A stretch of DNA of 64,000 bases from Gordius sp. MW1 (lineage: Eukaryota; Nematomorpha; Gordioida; Gordea; Gordiidae). Position 1 is the first letter of the stretch. Each line of letters starts with the position of its first letter. The translations under genes and the position numbers were made by a program. Location: assembly GCA_964036665.1 (NCBI GenBank), contig OZ038530.1, positions 7,640,501 through 7,704,500 on the forward strand. Direction: 5' to 3'. Of this stretch, positions 37,401 through 47,388 are shown in pieces. Under the pieces are notes generated by a model. That model saw nothing but the letters and a program-made list of their open reading frames with translations, searched no databases and was not told the DNA's origin.

Positions 37401-38523
37401 ATTGCTGGTCAAATCACCTGTTGAATGTCTAAATATTTGTTTGCATAGTAAGAATTTCAGATCTTGTGAAAAATTTCTCAATATATAAAATGGATATAAA
37501 GTATTTAGATTGCCTAAAAGAATGATTCCTATAATTTCTAAAATTGCTACTAACTAGGTGTGTAAGAATTATATAATTTTGTGGGGAAAATGCTCAATCA
37601 ACTTTTTAGGCATGTGAACACAAAAAAGAAAATAATGATTAAAAGCATTTTTGTCAAAAATCAAATTGAAAAAGAACAATATATAAAAACTTTCAAATAT
37701 TTAAAAGTGTTTTATTCTTCAACTATAAATACACACATAATAATTTATTTATCAATCAAATATTTTTTTAATTTGGCTATGCCACTGAGTAAAGTAAATA
37801 AGTCAGGAAATGCTAACTAGTTGTTTTTTAATTATATTTGATAACTTGCTAAAATAATAATATAATACCTGAGCTAATGACTTATCATGACTTTGGGATA
37901 AACAAGCCAATAAATTAGTTACACGTTCTTCATCATAATCATCCTATTACTAAATTCAAACTGTTAATATAAATTGCATACCTGACTTGACTTTAACAAT
38001 TCCATGTATATCTTAAGACATTTCTCAAAATCATCCATTTTGTAATACTATTTTAAACAGTATTTAAATATAAAAACAATTATTTAAACAAATTAAAAAT
38101 ATTAAATTTATTACTATATATTACAATTTGGCTAAGGAGTTCCTGCTCCTTAATGCCAGTGTCTTTCATTGCCAATATAATTTTTAAACATTCCTTAAGA
38201 TGATTTAATCTATAATGACAGTACGCCTTTTCATATTTCAAATTCCTATAAATAAACTTTACCTTTTTTATAATTACTTTAGATGTGGATTATGAGTTAA
38301 AAGATTTAAAGCATCAGAAAACTTTCCTCCTTCAACCAAGCACAAAAACTTAAAGTATATTACATCCTTAATTTTAGTTGCATCTTTGCCTAAATAGATA
38401 AATATCGTATAATCATAAAAAGTTACATTTATTTGCAATTTCACCCAATTTTTCAATATTTTTATTGTTATAGGAATGTAAAATAGATTTGTATAAAGTT
38501 GATTCGGCGATAAAATCAGCCAT
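31425..38523 (-). CDS. SRP72: Signal recognition particle subunit SRP72
   Basis: Twenty exons (minus): 38523-38427, 38389-38278, 38245-38125, 38047-37982, 37943-37869, 35902-35785, 35622-35553, 35420-35343, 35197-35134, 35074-34946, 34587-34456, 34186-34108, 34019-33955, 33842-33744, 33170-33052, 32796-32719, 32670-32524, 32211-31922, 31650-31614 and 31542-31425. Sum 2,094 nt, 697 residues (human 671), all in phase. Key matches: YEKAYCHYRLN, DDYDEERVTNLLA, KKATDTCRK, NLACINLAEGKKEAAM, the RNA-binding motif LDPERWLP, GRGTQGA and the basic end KIKKKKKGGRW. TPR-like repeats fill the N-terminal two thirds. It pairs with SRP68 on SRP RNA in the nucleolus and cytosol for ER targeting. The start at 38523 is chosen because that frame gives ADFIAESTLYKSILHSYNN in phase. 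A longer overlapping ORF from 38588 is out of frame. Confidence 0.93.
36570..37085 (+). repeat. GC-rich dispersed repeat in SRP72 intron 5
   Basis: Two GC-rich patches (36580-36650 with CGGGCGGGCCCGGGCGGGC, and 36800-36915 ending TTTGACCTCTAA) followed by AT-rich sequence with TTGCCCAGCGATTTT and ATTTCACCTG. The same order occurs at 41655-42000, so this is a multi-copy element of about 0.5 kb. The GACCTCT end is shared with 60417 and 60573. Confidence 0.65.
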
Positions 38524-38585
38524 GTGATAATAATTTTTGAATGCAACTTGATACCAAACCTAAGGTTTACAAAATCTAAAGCAAC

Positions 38586-38862
38586 CATAGACTAATAAAC
38601 CCATAGATTGCCGAACAGATGATTTTTACTATTAAAATCATTCAGACACCATAATAGGGTGCCCTTTTAACTCGCCGAAAACCATCTCGCCGAATTTAAT
38701 GTCTCACAGTTAAAAAGTGTCCCCTAATTTAAAAATGTCCCTCATTCAACCAATCACAAAATGTCCCAGGGTAATTCGACGAGATGGTTTTTGGCAAGTT
38801 GACGGGCCACTTTGCTGAAAAATTATCACCTGTTCGGCAGTCTATGGGTTTATTAGTCTATG
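38586..38862. mobile_element. hAT-like MITE with perfect 8-bp duplication, just upstream of SRP72
   Basis: A foldback element of 277 bp. It starts CATAGACTAATAAACCCAT and ends in its reverse complement (ATGGGTTTATTAGTCTATG), with arms of about 40 bp including TTGCCGAACAG. It is flanked by the perfect duplication AAAGCAAC (38578-38585 and 38863-38870), which is 55 bp upstream of the SRP72 start codon. A second MITE sits inside it. Confidence 0.9.
38658..38811. mobile_element. Second copy of the 9-bp-TSD MITE family, nested
   Basis: Same family as 18229-18403: GGTGCCC, ACTCGCCGAAAACCATCTCG, ATGTC...CA, ending GAGATGGTTTTTGGCAAGTT and GACGGGCCAC. It is inserted within the MITE at 38586-38862. 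No clear duplication remains at this copy. The arms have diverged (TCGACGAG for TCGGCGAG), so it is older than the BCL7 copy. Confidence 0.8.
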
Positions 38863-39034
38863 AAAGCAACGTTGTCTCATATTGCCCCTTTATATATTGA
38901 TGAAATCAAAACATATTTGGATCTTTTTTCTTTAATTGATAACCCTAAAAAATTATTTTTTGCAGCATGAGAATGTCATTCTTTGCCTATTTGCTACCTC
39001 TATATGTAATACTTTTTTTTTAGATAAAAAGTTA

Positions 39035-39597
39035 TTACGAAACAAAGTTACATAAATAAGCGAAATACAAAAATAAAACATATTGGTTAAATACAAAGAT
39101 CAATATCATTATCTCTAAAATGGGCCATGAGTCGGTCAAGGATTTAAAGTTGTATCGTACAACATGAATCCCTAGTTGTTGCCTGAGTAAAAAGGACGCA
39201 GAAACTTTAGATTTCGGGGTGCGTTTTCCTATTTCTTTAAAAAAAACCATTGCCTGTTTGCCAAAGGAACCGGAGCACGAGGCAACGACAGGGATAAAAA
39301 TATTGGATGCCAAAAGGGCAGAGTATTTTGTAATTTTACGCCCTTCTGCTGTAGCGATAGGGTCGTAATTAAAATGGGAAGGGGCAAAAGGTCAATACAC
39401 GTAAAATCCCATTTGAGGGATAGGCCATTTTGCCAGGGGACTAGAGAAGAGCCGTCAGGGCGCATCCTACCTTCAAGAGAGGGATCTAACGGCTTAAGGA
39501 TTGAGGGGATTTTTGCCTTTTTAAGGGCAGTTTGAATTAATAAATTAGCTTTTGTGTGCCTAACATATTTATATTTGTTTGCTAGGCAGTGTAGAGG
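39035..39597 (-). pseudogene. C-terminal module of a YLDDGT-type retroelement (copy 1)
   Basis: Read on the minus strand: CLANKYKYVRH, LKKAKIPSILKPLDPSLEG, RMRPDGSSLVPWQNG, LKWDFTCIDL, then (after a frame change) VASCSGSFGKQAMVFFKEIG and RQQLGIHVVRYNFKSLTDSW. This RPDG...WDxTCxDT module follows the RT in a family of invertebrate retroelements whose RT carries YLDDGT. The upstream part VVDEYARH, with CQNC, continues at 41382-41440 beyond an inserted hAT element. No RT is left. Function of the module is not known to me; the Cys/His-rich stretch suggests zinc binding. Confidence 0.7.
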
Positions 39598-39605
39598 GTG
39601 CCTAG

Positions 39606-41373
39606 TAGTGATGCGGAAAAACCGAGAAAAATCTCGGTCTCGTCTCGTCTCGTCTCGAAAAACCGAGACGAGACGAGACGAGAATTTAAAAAATTGAGTC
39701 GAGATCGAGACGAGAATTTTTACCTCGAGACGAGACGAGACGAGATTTTATAGTCGAGATCTCGGCTTTTTATTTAACTATTGAAACTTAATTTAGCTAA
39801 TTAAGAATTTTTATTTTATTACATTTACATTTAGGATATTAAATGCAAATTAATATGATTTTGATTGATACTAATTTACGCACCTATTTATCCGCTTTGT
39901 GCGAATTTCAAAATTTGTAATATAATTTTATTCAATAGACAACATAGTATTAGTGGCCCTTAGGGTATATGAACAATTAATTATGTATTTTTTAATTATT
40001 TGCATAGCATTATCATACAATATAAGGTTTTAGACCTATAATGAGTTTATGCGCAGAAAGTTTATCATCCAACTCAAAAAAGAGCAAGCTTATCAAAAAT
40101 TTGACAGTATCCAAGGATGAATCAAATAAAATGGGGAAGTGTAAATTGTCCTTTAAAGCACTAAGACTGATAGCAATACTTCAGTTCAGGCCTTCAACGA
40201 CATCTTAAACGTTACCATCATGAGGATTACTATAACATTTACCCTACTAAGTTAATAAGGAATTAAACTGCCAAAAATTTTCAGCCAACCTAGATGCTTT
40301 AGAAAATCTAAGCATTTAGTAGCAATTATATATCACACATATTTATTAAAAATGACCAAATAATTGTATATATTATATAATTAGTTGTTTGAAAAATATA
40401 ATAATCCCAATTTAGCAGCAATGGCTAGAGATTTTTTGAGCACTCCGGCAACCTCGGTGCCTGCCGAAAGATTTTTTTCCAAGGCGTCTCTGACTATCGC
40501 AATAGATTAACCCATGAATCTGTCAGGAGCTTGCTATGCCTAAACATATGGCACACCTCAACAATTTTCCACCCATCACTTTCATAACATTTTACAATGT
40601 AGGCTTGGCAGATGCATTCAAATTCACTGAATTTTTTGCAAAATGCTGCAATTTATCAATAAATTAAAAGATGTGAACATACGCTTTATAGTACGTAATT
40701 ATTTTATGCGAAAATTAATAAAAAAAAATGGATTAAGTTAATACCTTGTTATGTATAATGGGATGTCACACTATAATAGAATTGTTTATTTTTATATTTA
40801 ACAACTTGAATTAAATTATATATGTGCATTTAACGTAAGATCTCAAAACATTTATGTTTTTCCACAATTAATGCCTATTTTATTGTATTTGCAATGTTCA
40901 GTTATTTACTTGTTTTAAATAATAATATTTTTCAAAGTTTACTCTTGCATTTTCGTCATTATTTCAACGTTATTATATAAGATCTCATTAATCATTATGT
41001 TAAAATATGATAATCTTATTACTCTTTATCCTTTAATGAGCTTTAGCCAGGAAATAAATCGAGTCAAGAAGTATATAACACCTATATTAATGCTTCCTAA
41101 GGTTATCTAGCTTATGTTTTAAGGTTTGAGATAAAAAACTGGTTCCATTATCACCAATTTATATCTTATATACTAATTTATAAAAGCCAGAAAAAAATAT
41201 GTTTGGTACAATTATTTTTAAAAGTCGAGACGAGACGAGAATTCTCGCCGAGACGAGACGAGATCGAGATTTTTCTAGGCCGAGACGAGACGAGATCGAG
41301 ATTTTAATAATCGCTCCCGAGACGAGACGAGATATTGCTTTCGAGACCGAGACGAGACGAGATCGAAACACTA
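39606..41373 (+). mobile_element. hAT element B with GAGAC arrays and transposase remnants
   Basis: Begins TAGTGATGCGGAAAAACCG and ends ATCGAAACACTA, flanked by the perfect 8-bp duplication GTGCCTAG (39598-39605 and 41374-41381). GAGACGAGAC arrays occupy both ends (39635-39770 and 41220-41365). Inside, plus-strand remnants read MGKCKLC...GLQRHLKRYHHED (BED finger, near 40130-40240). Further on they read NPNLAAMARDFLSTPATSVP with AERFFSKAS, then RLTHESVRSLLCLNIW (hAT C-terminal dimerisation domain, near 40400-40550). The catalytic middle is deleted. It sits inside the retroelement module at 39035-41440. Confidence 0.93.
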
Positions 41374-41381
41374 GTGCCTAG

Positions 41382-41450
41382 CATATTCGTCTACAACGGT
41401 AAGACAATTTTGACAGCTTGCATGATCATTTTACCTTGGCATATGTTTGT
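41382..41450 (-). pseudogene. Displaced 5' part of the retroelement module (copy 1)
   Basis: Minus-strand ASCQNCLTVVDEYARH joins directly to CLANKYKYVRH across the hAT insertion, confirming that hAT element B split a pre-existing module. The equivalent in copy 2 is CRNWSILIDEQARHPLHC. Confidence 0.65.
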
Positions 41451-41654
41451 GGCACTCAATCAATTTTTCTCTAACAGCTTCATCAAGTTAAATTCTTATT
41501 TTTGCCCAGATAATCGAGTGTTTTATTTTATATTTTACAATATTAAACTCACCTCTGTGTTTTGCACAAGCGCGTAGCCAGGATTTTCTCAAGGGGACGG
41601 AAAGCTGTCAAAAGTTTTTTTAACAATTTATTTGTAATTAAAAATAAAAATTAA

Positions 41655-42000
41655 ACAACCAAAAAGCCAGACCCTCTGGGCCCACTCGACCAAGGGCCGG
41701 GCAGGTAACCGTCGTAAATTAAGATTCTCAAATAGGCCTGGTCGGGCACCATAGCAATGTTTTTTTTATAGTTACTATTTTTCTGTTACTTTATCAAACC
41801 GTGATGGGTTTGCAAAAAACTTTAGACAAATATGATAAATGATAAAAGTATTAATTTCGTCTATAAAATAAGGAACATAATTATAAAGTCATTTGATTTT
41901 TTAATTTGCCTAGCGATTGTCATTTAGAGATTTCACCTGTAGGAGCACTACCTATGATAATTTAATAATATTGCTAATTCTTTCCATCAGTGTAATCCTG
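41655..42000 (+). repeat. GC-rich dispersed repeat, second copy
   Basis: Matches 36580-37085 in order: GGGCC...CGGGCAGGTAACCGTCG, AAGATT, GGTCGGGCACCATA, then TTGCCTAGCGATTGTC and ATTTCACCTG. Non-coding. Confidence 0.6.
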
Positions 42001-43035
42001 TTTTTTGAATAAGCTTTTAATCTCTTGATTATAGAAAACCCTTATTGATGGATGTGGTGTTAAGAAGACAAAAAAGTATGGTTAAAGCTTTTTGCCGAAA
42101 TATAATTTATTTAATATATTATTTATATCAATTTTTTTTGAATTTTTGCTAAAGTGGGGGGGGGGCCTTGGCTACGCAACTTTAGGTGAGACGTTTTCAT
42201 CTACGTTTTTGATCAAATACAGGGATCATCTAAAGATTATTAATCAATACATTAAGATTATATAAATACATAGGATAGGATAGATTCCCACAAATAATAT
42301 TTAATTTGATAGTCCATGCTTATGCTTAATTAGGTTTGGATATGCATATGTTTAATCTATATGGCACAAGTACTAACTTAAACACAAACAATAATATTTA
42401 TAACAATTGAAATATATAAGAAATTTACTATATTAAACATAATCGCTTAATTAGTCACTTCCTAGCAATAAGGTGAATAAAGATCCTTTTTCCCGCTATC
42501 CGACCTTAGAAGATAAACACAATGACGTACCTATCTTCGAAAGGCTTTCAATCAGTTGCGTAGCTAGGGGGGGGGATCAAAAACCGGCCCCATGGGCCCC
42601 CCCAAGGGAAAAATCTTAGGCCCCTGGGCCCCGTAAGCCATTTTTTTATTTTACCTCAATTAAGAAAAAATATGAAGATTATAATTATATTTGAATAAAA
42701 CTTTTAATTATAATATAAAGCCTAAATATTTGTTTAATAAATGCAATTTTAACGGTTAATAGCCGTATATTAACTATAAATGATATTAGAAATGAGGATC
42801 ACTATCAAATTCTTTATAATTAGGCGAGAGATTTAGCTTCAAATTTTGATTAAGTACCTTATAAACGTATTAAAAAATCAAAAAAGTATGACACTTTTTA
42901 CTCTTTTAAATCTACCAATTCATTAATGGATTTCGAAATTGATTTATATTATCCTATCATCGATAGAATAATAGCAGAATTAAACCTAAGATTTTCGTAA
43001 ATTGTTTGTAATCTATATAGGTCCTTAGAAGGTTT

Positions 43036-43207
43036 TATGGGCATAGCCAGAATTTGAATTAGAGGGGGGGGGGAAATAATGATTTAGGAGGGGCAAAATG
43101 ATTATTTTTTCAAATTTCAGCCATAATCTTAATAAATTTCAACAAAATTTTGGATTTAGAGGGGGGCGGCCGCCCCTCCCTGCCCCCCCCCCCTGGCTAA
43201 GCCCATG
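43036..43207. mobile_element. G-tract MITE, copy with 8-bp duplication
   Basis: Ends TATGGGCATAGCC and GGCTAAGCCCATG. It carries internal G and C runs and an AAAATGATNATTTTTT centre. Flanked by GAAGGTTT (43028-43035) and GAAGATTT (43208-43215), one mismatch in eight. Confidence 0.8.
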
Positions 43208-43209
43208 GA

Positions 43210-43595
43210 AGATTTAAACCCTTCATCCCCTTTTTTGCGATAAATCTCTTCTATCAGAAGTTATTAACCATTATGAATTAAAACTACAAGATGCCGAAAT
43301 AATAATGGCAAAAAATTATGTAAATAAATGCAATGATATTTTTTCACTTATTAAAATTTTGCCCTCAATAGAATAATTTTAACTATCCTTATAACTTCAT
43401 GCTCATGCAAATCGTTCTCATTGCTAAAATGGATTAAAAATATCTTCATCACAATTGGACAGGATAGGTTATCTTCCTTAGCTTTATTGAGCTTAGAACA
43501 TGACTTTATAAATGTTATTCCCCCAGATGATATTATAAATTCGTTTGCAACATCGAGTAAAAGGCGTAATGAACTACTATTAAAAGACTAATTTT
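43210..43595 (+). pseudogene. hAT transposase C-terminal relic
   Basis: The plus strand reads SLLKWIKNIFITIGQDRLSS, then LALLSLEHDFINVIPPDDII and SFATSSKRR near 43410-43570. This matches the dimerisation region of the ZMYM/DUF4371-like hAT group (order: serine-rich, K.IK......RL..LALL.I..D, DDII..FA). The upstream part is shifted and contains a TAG. No intact frame. Confidence 0.65.
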
Positions 43596-43833
43596 AATAT
43601 TTAATGAAAAATTATCTGGGCTTTTAAACTTTTAAACTTGTTTTAAACTTTTTAACACTTTCAAAATATATTAAAATAATATTAAATTTACGAAAATTCC
43701 ATCTGGATTCAATTTAATTGTCCATCTCACATGCTCATAGTTTAACATATCTTGCATATTTTTATGTACCACATGCACATATAAAGCCAGTGATTTTCAA
43801 AAAAATAGTTTGGACACCATTTTTTCCCCTTTA

Positions 43834-44200
43834 TTAGTGAAATCCCATCAAAGGTTTGTAAATTAATATTAATAACAAATTCCTGAATTTTTTAAACAAT
43901 AACGCATCAAAACTTGCAAGGGATAAAAATCCCCAAAAAATTCCCTTTGGTGTACCATTGGATTCAACAAAATGTACACAAACGCTAAGTTGTTCTGTGC
44001 ATCTCACATCTCTAATTTCATCTAAAATTATTAAGTAAAATTTTGATATATTCAATTTTGACAGAATATTTTAAGGTTCATTTAGCCGTTTTTTTATATT
44101 TTATGTTATAATTACGCCTTTTGAGGATCTAGCCTTAAAAAAGGCTTTTAAATGTTCTCATTGTTTTTCTGATATAAATGCTGCCAAAATTGCATATGTA
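43834..44200 (-). pseudogene. hAT (DUF4371-type) catalytic-region relic
   Basis: The minus-strand ORF reads NISKFYLIILDEIRDVRCTE, then QLSVCVHFVESNG and FWGFLSLASFDA. This is the DE(T/R)xDVxxxEQLxxCVRFV block that starts the catalytic part of DUF4371-type hAT transposases; here DEIRDV replaces the usual DETxDV. It faces the relic at 43210-43595, so the two halves come from different insertions or a rearranged one. Confidence 0.65.
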
Positions 44201-44582
44201 AAATTAAAATTTGTTATATATATGGCCAGATTTTTTGGGATTGTGGCAATAAAATATTTTTAAAAAAAACTTTGTATAGTTTTTTTACTATTTGTATTAT
44301 TTTTTAAAATTTCAACGATTTCTTGTCAATATCCCCGTTCCACTTTGGGCCCTTACACTTCATTTATACAAAAACTTATTATACCAAGTGATTTCTATAT
44401 TGTTTCAACTACATTACTTTGTTTTATTAATGAATAAATTTTATTTATTTTATGCCCTATAAACATGACGGTCTAAGACATACCAGTGTGATGTTATTAG
44501 AAAAAATACACAAAGTAGTAGCGGAATTTTAAGTTTGTCCAACGTTTATGAGGGAAAAATTTTTCATTTGAGTTTGACCCAT

Positions 44583-44735
44583 GGTCGTATCCAGGTTTTG
44601 GATTAGGGGGGGGGGAACATAATTTTGTTAATTTTTAAAGGTTTCAGGAGTTAAAATTTTTTGTCCCCCTCCTGGCTTGACCAGCTCAGCCCCCCCCCCC
44701 CCCCCCCCCCAAGGCAAAAAGGCTAGCTACGCCAG
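44583..44735. repeat. Degenerate G-tract MITE
   Basis: CATGGTCGTATCCAGG at the left, a G run of about 11, a TTTTTTGTCCCCCTCCTGGC segment, an 18-19-nt C run at about 44692-44710, and GGCTAGCTACGCC at the right. Same layout as the other G-tract MITEs. No clear duplication. Confidence 0.55.
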
Positions 44736-45848
44736 TGCTTTCATTTAACTTAAGTGAAAAGGGTGTGAGAGGGTGAGGGCATAGGGGAAAATACCCTCCA
44801 TCCCCCGTCTGAAAGAAAAAACTCCAATAATTGACATATTTTGTGCAAATGTTTAAAAAACAGTTTAGTGGCCCTCTATTTGTCATAAGGTATAATTTAA
44901 CAAAACTTTGCTTAAAAATAAAAGCCTTACGAGTAAAAACTTTTTTAAGGGCAGGTAATAACAGAATTTTGTGCTTTATTCATAATTTATTTGGTGATTA
45001 TTTTAAACTAATTTTGATTGTATCTTATAAAGGGATGAAACTAATATTTTGAATTATTAAGAGTATAAAATATAAAGGTCGGGGCTAGTCGGAGAGGCGT
45101 TTAGCCATTCTTCATTGTATCTTGTCTCATAAAGAGAAATGACGAGATTTTAAACTCATTTAATATTTTAAATTATTGAAATTTAAAAGAGAAAAGATGT
45201 CATATTTTCTCCAGCGCAAGCTTTAAGGAAATTTTAACGGAAAATTGGCAAAATAAGGGAATTTATGGGAAAACAAGGAATTAGAATAGCCCCATGTAGG
45301 GTGAATCAACAATTCAAAAGATAATAAAAACACTAAAGACAACACATTTAATATCACTTTTAAAAAGATTTATTAAGAAACTTATAACGAACAGTTAGAT
45401 AATTTAATCAATGCATCTAGAAAGTTTATGATATTTATGTATATAAACAATCGGCGTTATTCGGTGTATATTCAATTTTTTCTAGATCTTCATCTGTATA
45501 ATCTCAGGATGACATTGCATTCGGGTGGGTTTACTCGGTTGATGAGGTGTAAATTGTGTCTTATGGCCACAATTTTGCGTATCTTGTCATTATCTAATTT
45601 GTTCCTGAGTTTACAACTTGGATCCAGCAAATATGCGGTCAAATTAAGATCTTGACAACAAAAATGTTGCCTTTTTCCATTAAATATTTTATGTTATTGC
45701 TCTTGTAATACAATGAGCCTTCGTCCAACGATGTGTATACTATAAAAATGCTTCGACTACATCGGCCAAAAATGCGCAGGTCCCCCTCTACCTGTAGTAT
45801 TTTAAAATATATAAGGCCTAGGAGGAAAAAAATAGTATGAATAAAGTT

Positions 45849-46172
45849 CTAAAAGTTTTTGTTATTTAACAAAATTAAACTTTCACTGTTTGCTATTTTT
45901 TGAAGAATAGCTTTATTCGAATTCAAGCTCTCAAGCATTATAACCACCCCACCCCATCTAGTAGGGCCTGGAACATTCCTAATCGATGTAACTATTGCAC
46001 TGCGCTTTACATATTTGATAATATTGTTGGCTTTATTAATCAAACTATGTATGAATTCATTTTTTAAACAAATATCCTTGACGAGTAGGTTCAAGCCATG
46101 AGCTGAACACTCAAAACATTTAAGTGCTGTATTTGAAAAAACAATACCAATCCCGGAACACCTTTGCCACAA
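45849..46172 (-). pseudogene. hAT transposase middle fragment
   Basis: The minus-strand ORF reads CFECSAHGLNLLVKDICLKN, with VKRSAIV, PGPTRWGGVVIMLESLNSNK and AILQKIANSE. The C.AH..NL..KD and TRW....ML..L...K..L blocks are hallmarks of hAT transposase between the second and third catalytic positions. It abuts the retroelement module beginning at 46164. Confidence 0.75.
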
Positions 46173-46941
46173 ACCTCACGACAAAGAGATTGGGATGCCG
46201 GACTTGTGTTGCGCTCCGTTGATTATCTAATTTCGAGTAGCGATGCAAGTCAGTGTTCTAATTTAAGGTCGTTTTTATTTGATGGCTCAGGTCACGAATG
46301 GCTAGAGGTCTACCCAAGCTGTCTCACCGGGATGATGCTGGAGGACTCGGAACTTTCGTACTCCATAGCTCTCAGGCTAGGGGTTAGATTTTCGAAGCCA
46401 TTTATTTGCCGAAATTGGAGCATACTCATAGACGAACAAGCCAGGCATCCCTTACACTGCCTGGCAAACAAATTCAAATATGTTAGACACAATAAGGCCA
46501 ATGCCTTAATTCAAAGTGCTCTTAAGAGGGCAACCATCCATTTTGGGGCCATCGGACCCCTCCTTAAAGGGACGTATGCGTCCTGATGGTTCTTCTAGAA
46601 GCAATGGTCTTCACCTTAAATGGGACTTCACATGTATTGACCTATTTGCCCCCTCTAACTACAACAATGATTTTTTAGTTATTGCAAAGGGGCGGAAAAA
46701 AATACAAAGCCCTATTATCCTCAAACATTTTTATTCCATTGTGCTTCGTGTTCAGGCACCTTTGGCAAACAGGCCTTAGCTTTTTTTAAAGAGGTAAGAA
46801 GACGTTCTCCCCCGTCTAAACATTTAATATACTTTTTACTGGAACAAAGACTTGGTATTCTTATAGCCAAGTACAATTTTAAATCGTTCGCGGACTCATG
46901 GCCAATTTTGGAAGATCCCCTCGATGATTCTATATCAGAAT
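46164..46941 (+). pseudogene. C-terminal module of a YLDDGT-type retroelement (copy 2, fullest)
   Basis: In order: QRDWDAGLVLRSVDYLISSS, SGHEWLEVYPSCLTGMMLED, SIALRLGVRFSKPFICRNWS, DEQARHPLHCLANKFKYVRH and IHFGAIGPLLKG. A frame change then leads to RMRPDGSS, LKWDFTCIDLFAPSNYN, and finally RLGILIAKYNFKSFADSWPI. This is the longest copy of the module in the window. Known from many invertebrate retroelements downstream of the RT. Here the RT itself is absent, and the 5' end is a hAT fragment on the other strand. Confidence 0.7.
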
Positions 46942-47388
46942 AGTTTATCATTTTATTTGACGCATTTTGCCTTTTATATTTCCTTTATATATTATTTCTA
47001 ATTGTCAACGGATTTTTGAAAAATAAATTTTTTAATAAAAAAAAATTAGCTTTTAAAAGCTCCCAAGCTTTTAAACGTAAGTTACATTAATTGTAACAAC
47101 AGCAGCTAATTTTTCTTTAACAAATTTTTTTACTTATTTTTTCAAAAATGTGATTGTTTTTTCTCCTCCCAAATTAGTCCATTCATCACTTATGTCATAT
47201 TTGCGCTTTGATTTAACTTCATAGTGACAAGGTATATTTTGAAAATATAGTACTAAAGATGATTCTCCATGGAATTTTTAAGAAGCCATTCGTAGCTTAA
47301 ATTATTTTTTCCAATAAACAAATCATGAAATATTGGATATGATATAAAAATATAAATACTTAATTGAATATTTTAATTAAAATGTAAT

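Noticed and set aside
38274..38588. 104-codon ORF covering SRP72 exons 1-2
   Set aside because: It reads through the 37-nt intron in the wrong frame for exon 1. The spliced model with ATG at 38523 matches the family and keeps phase.
44686..44886. Gly-rich 66-codon ORF
   Set aside because: The Gly run is the C homopolymer of a G-tract MITE; no other coding sign.
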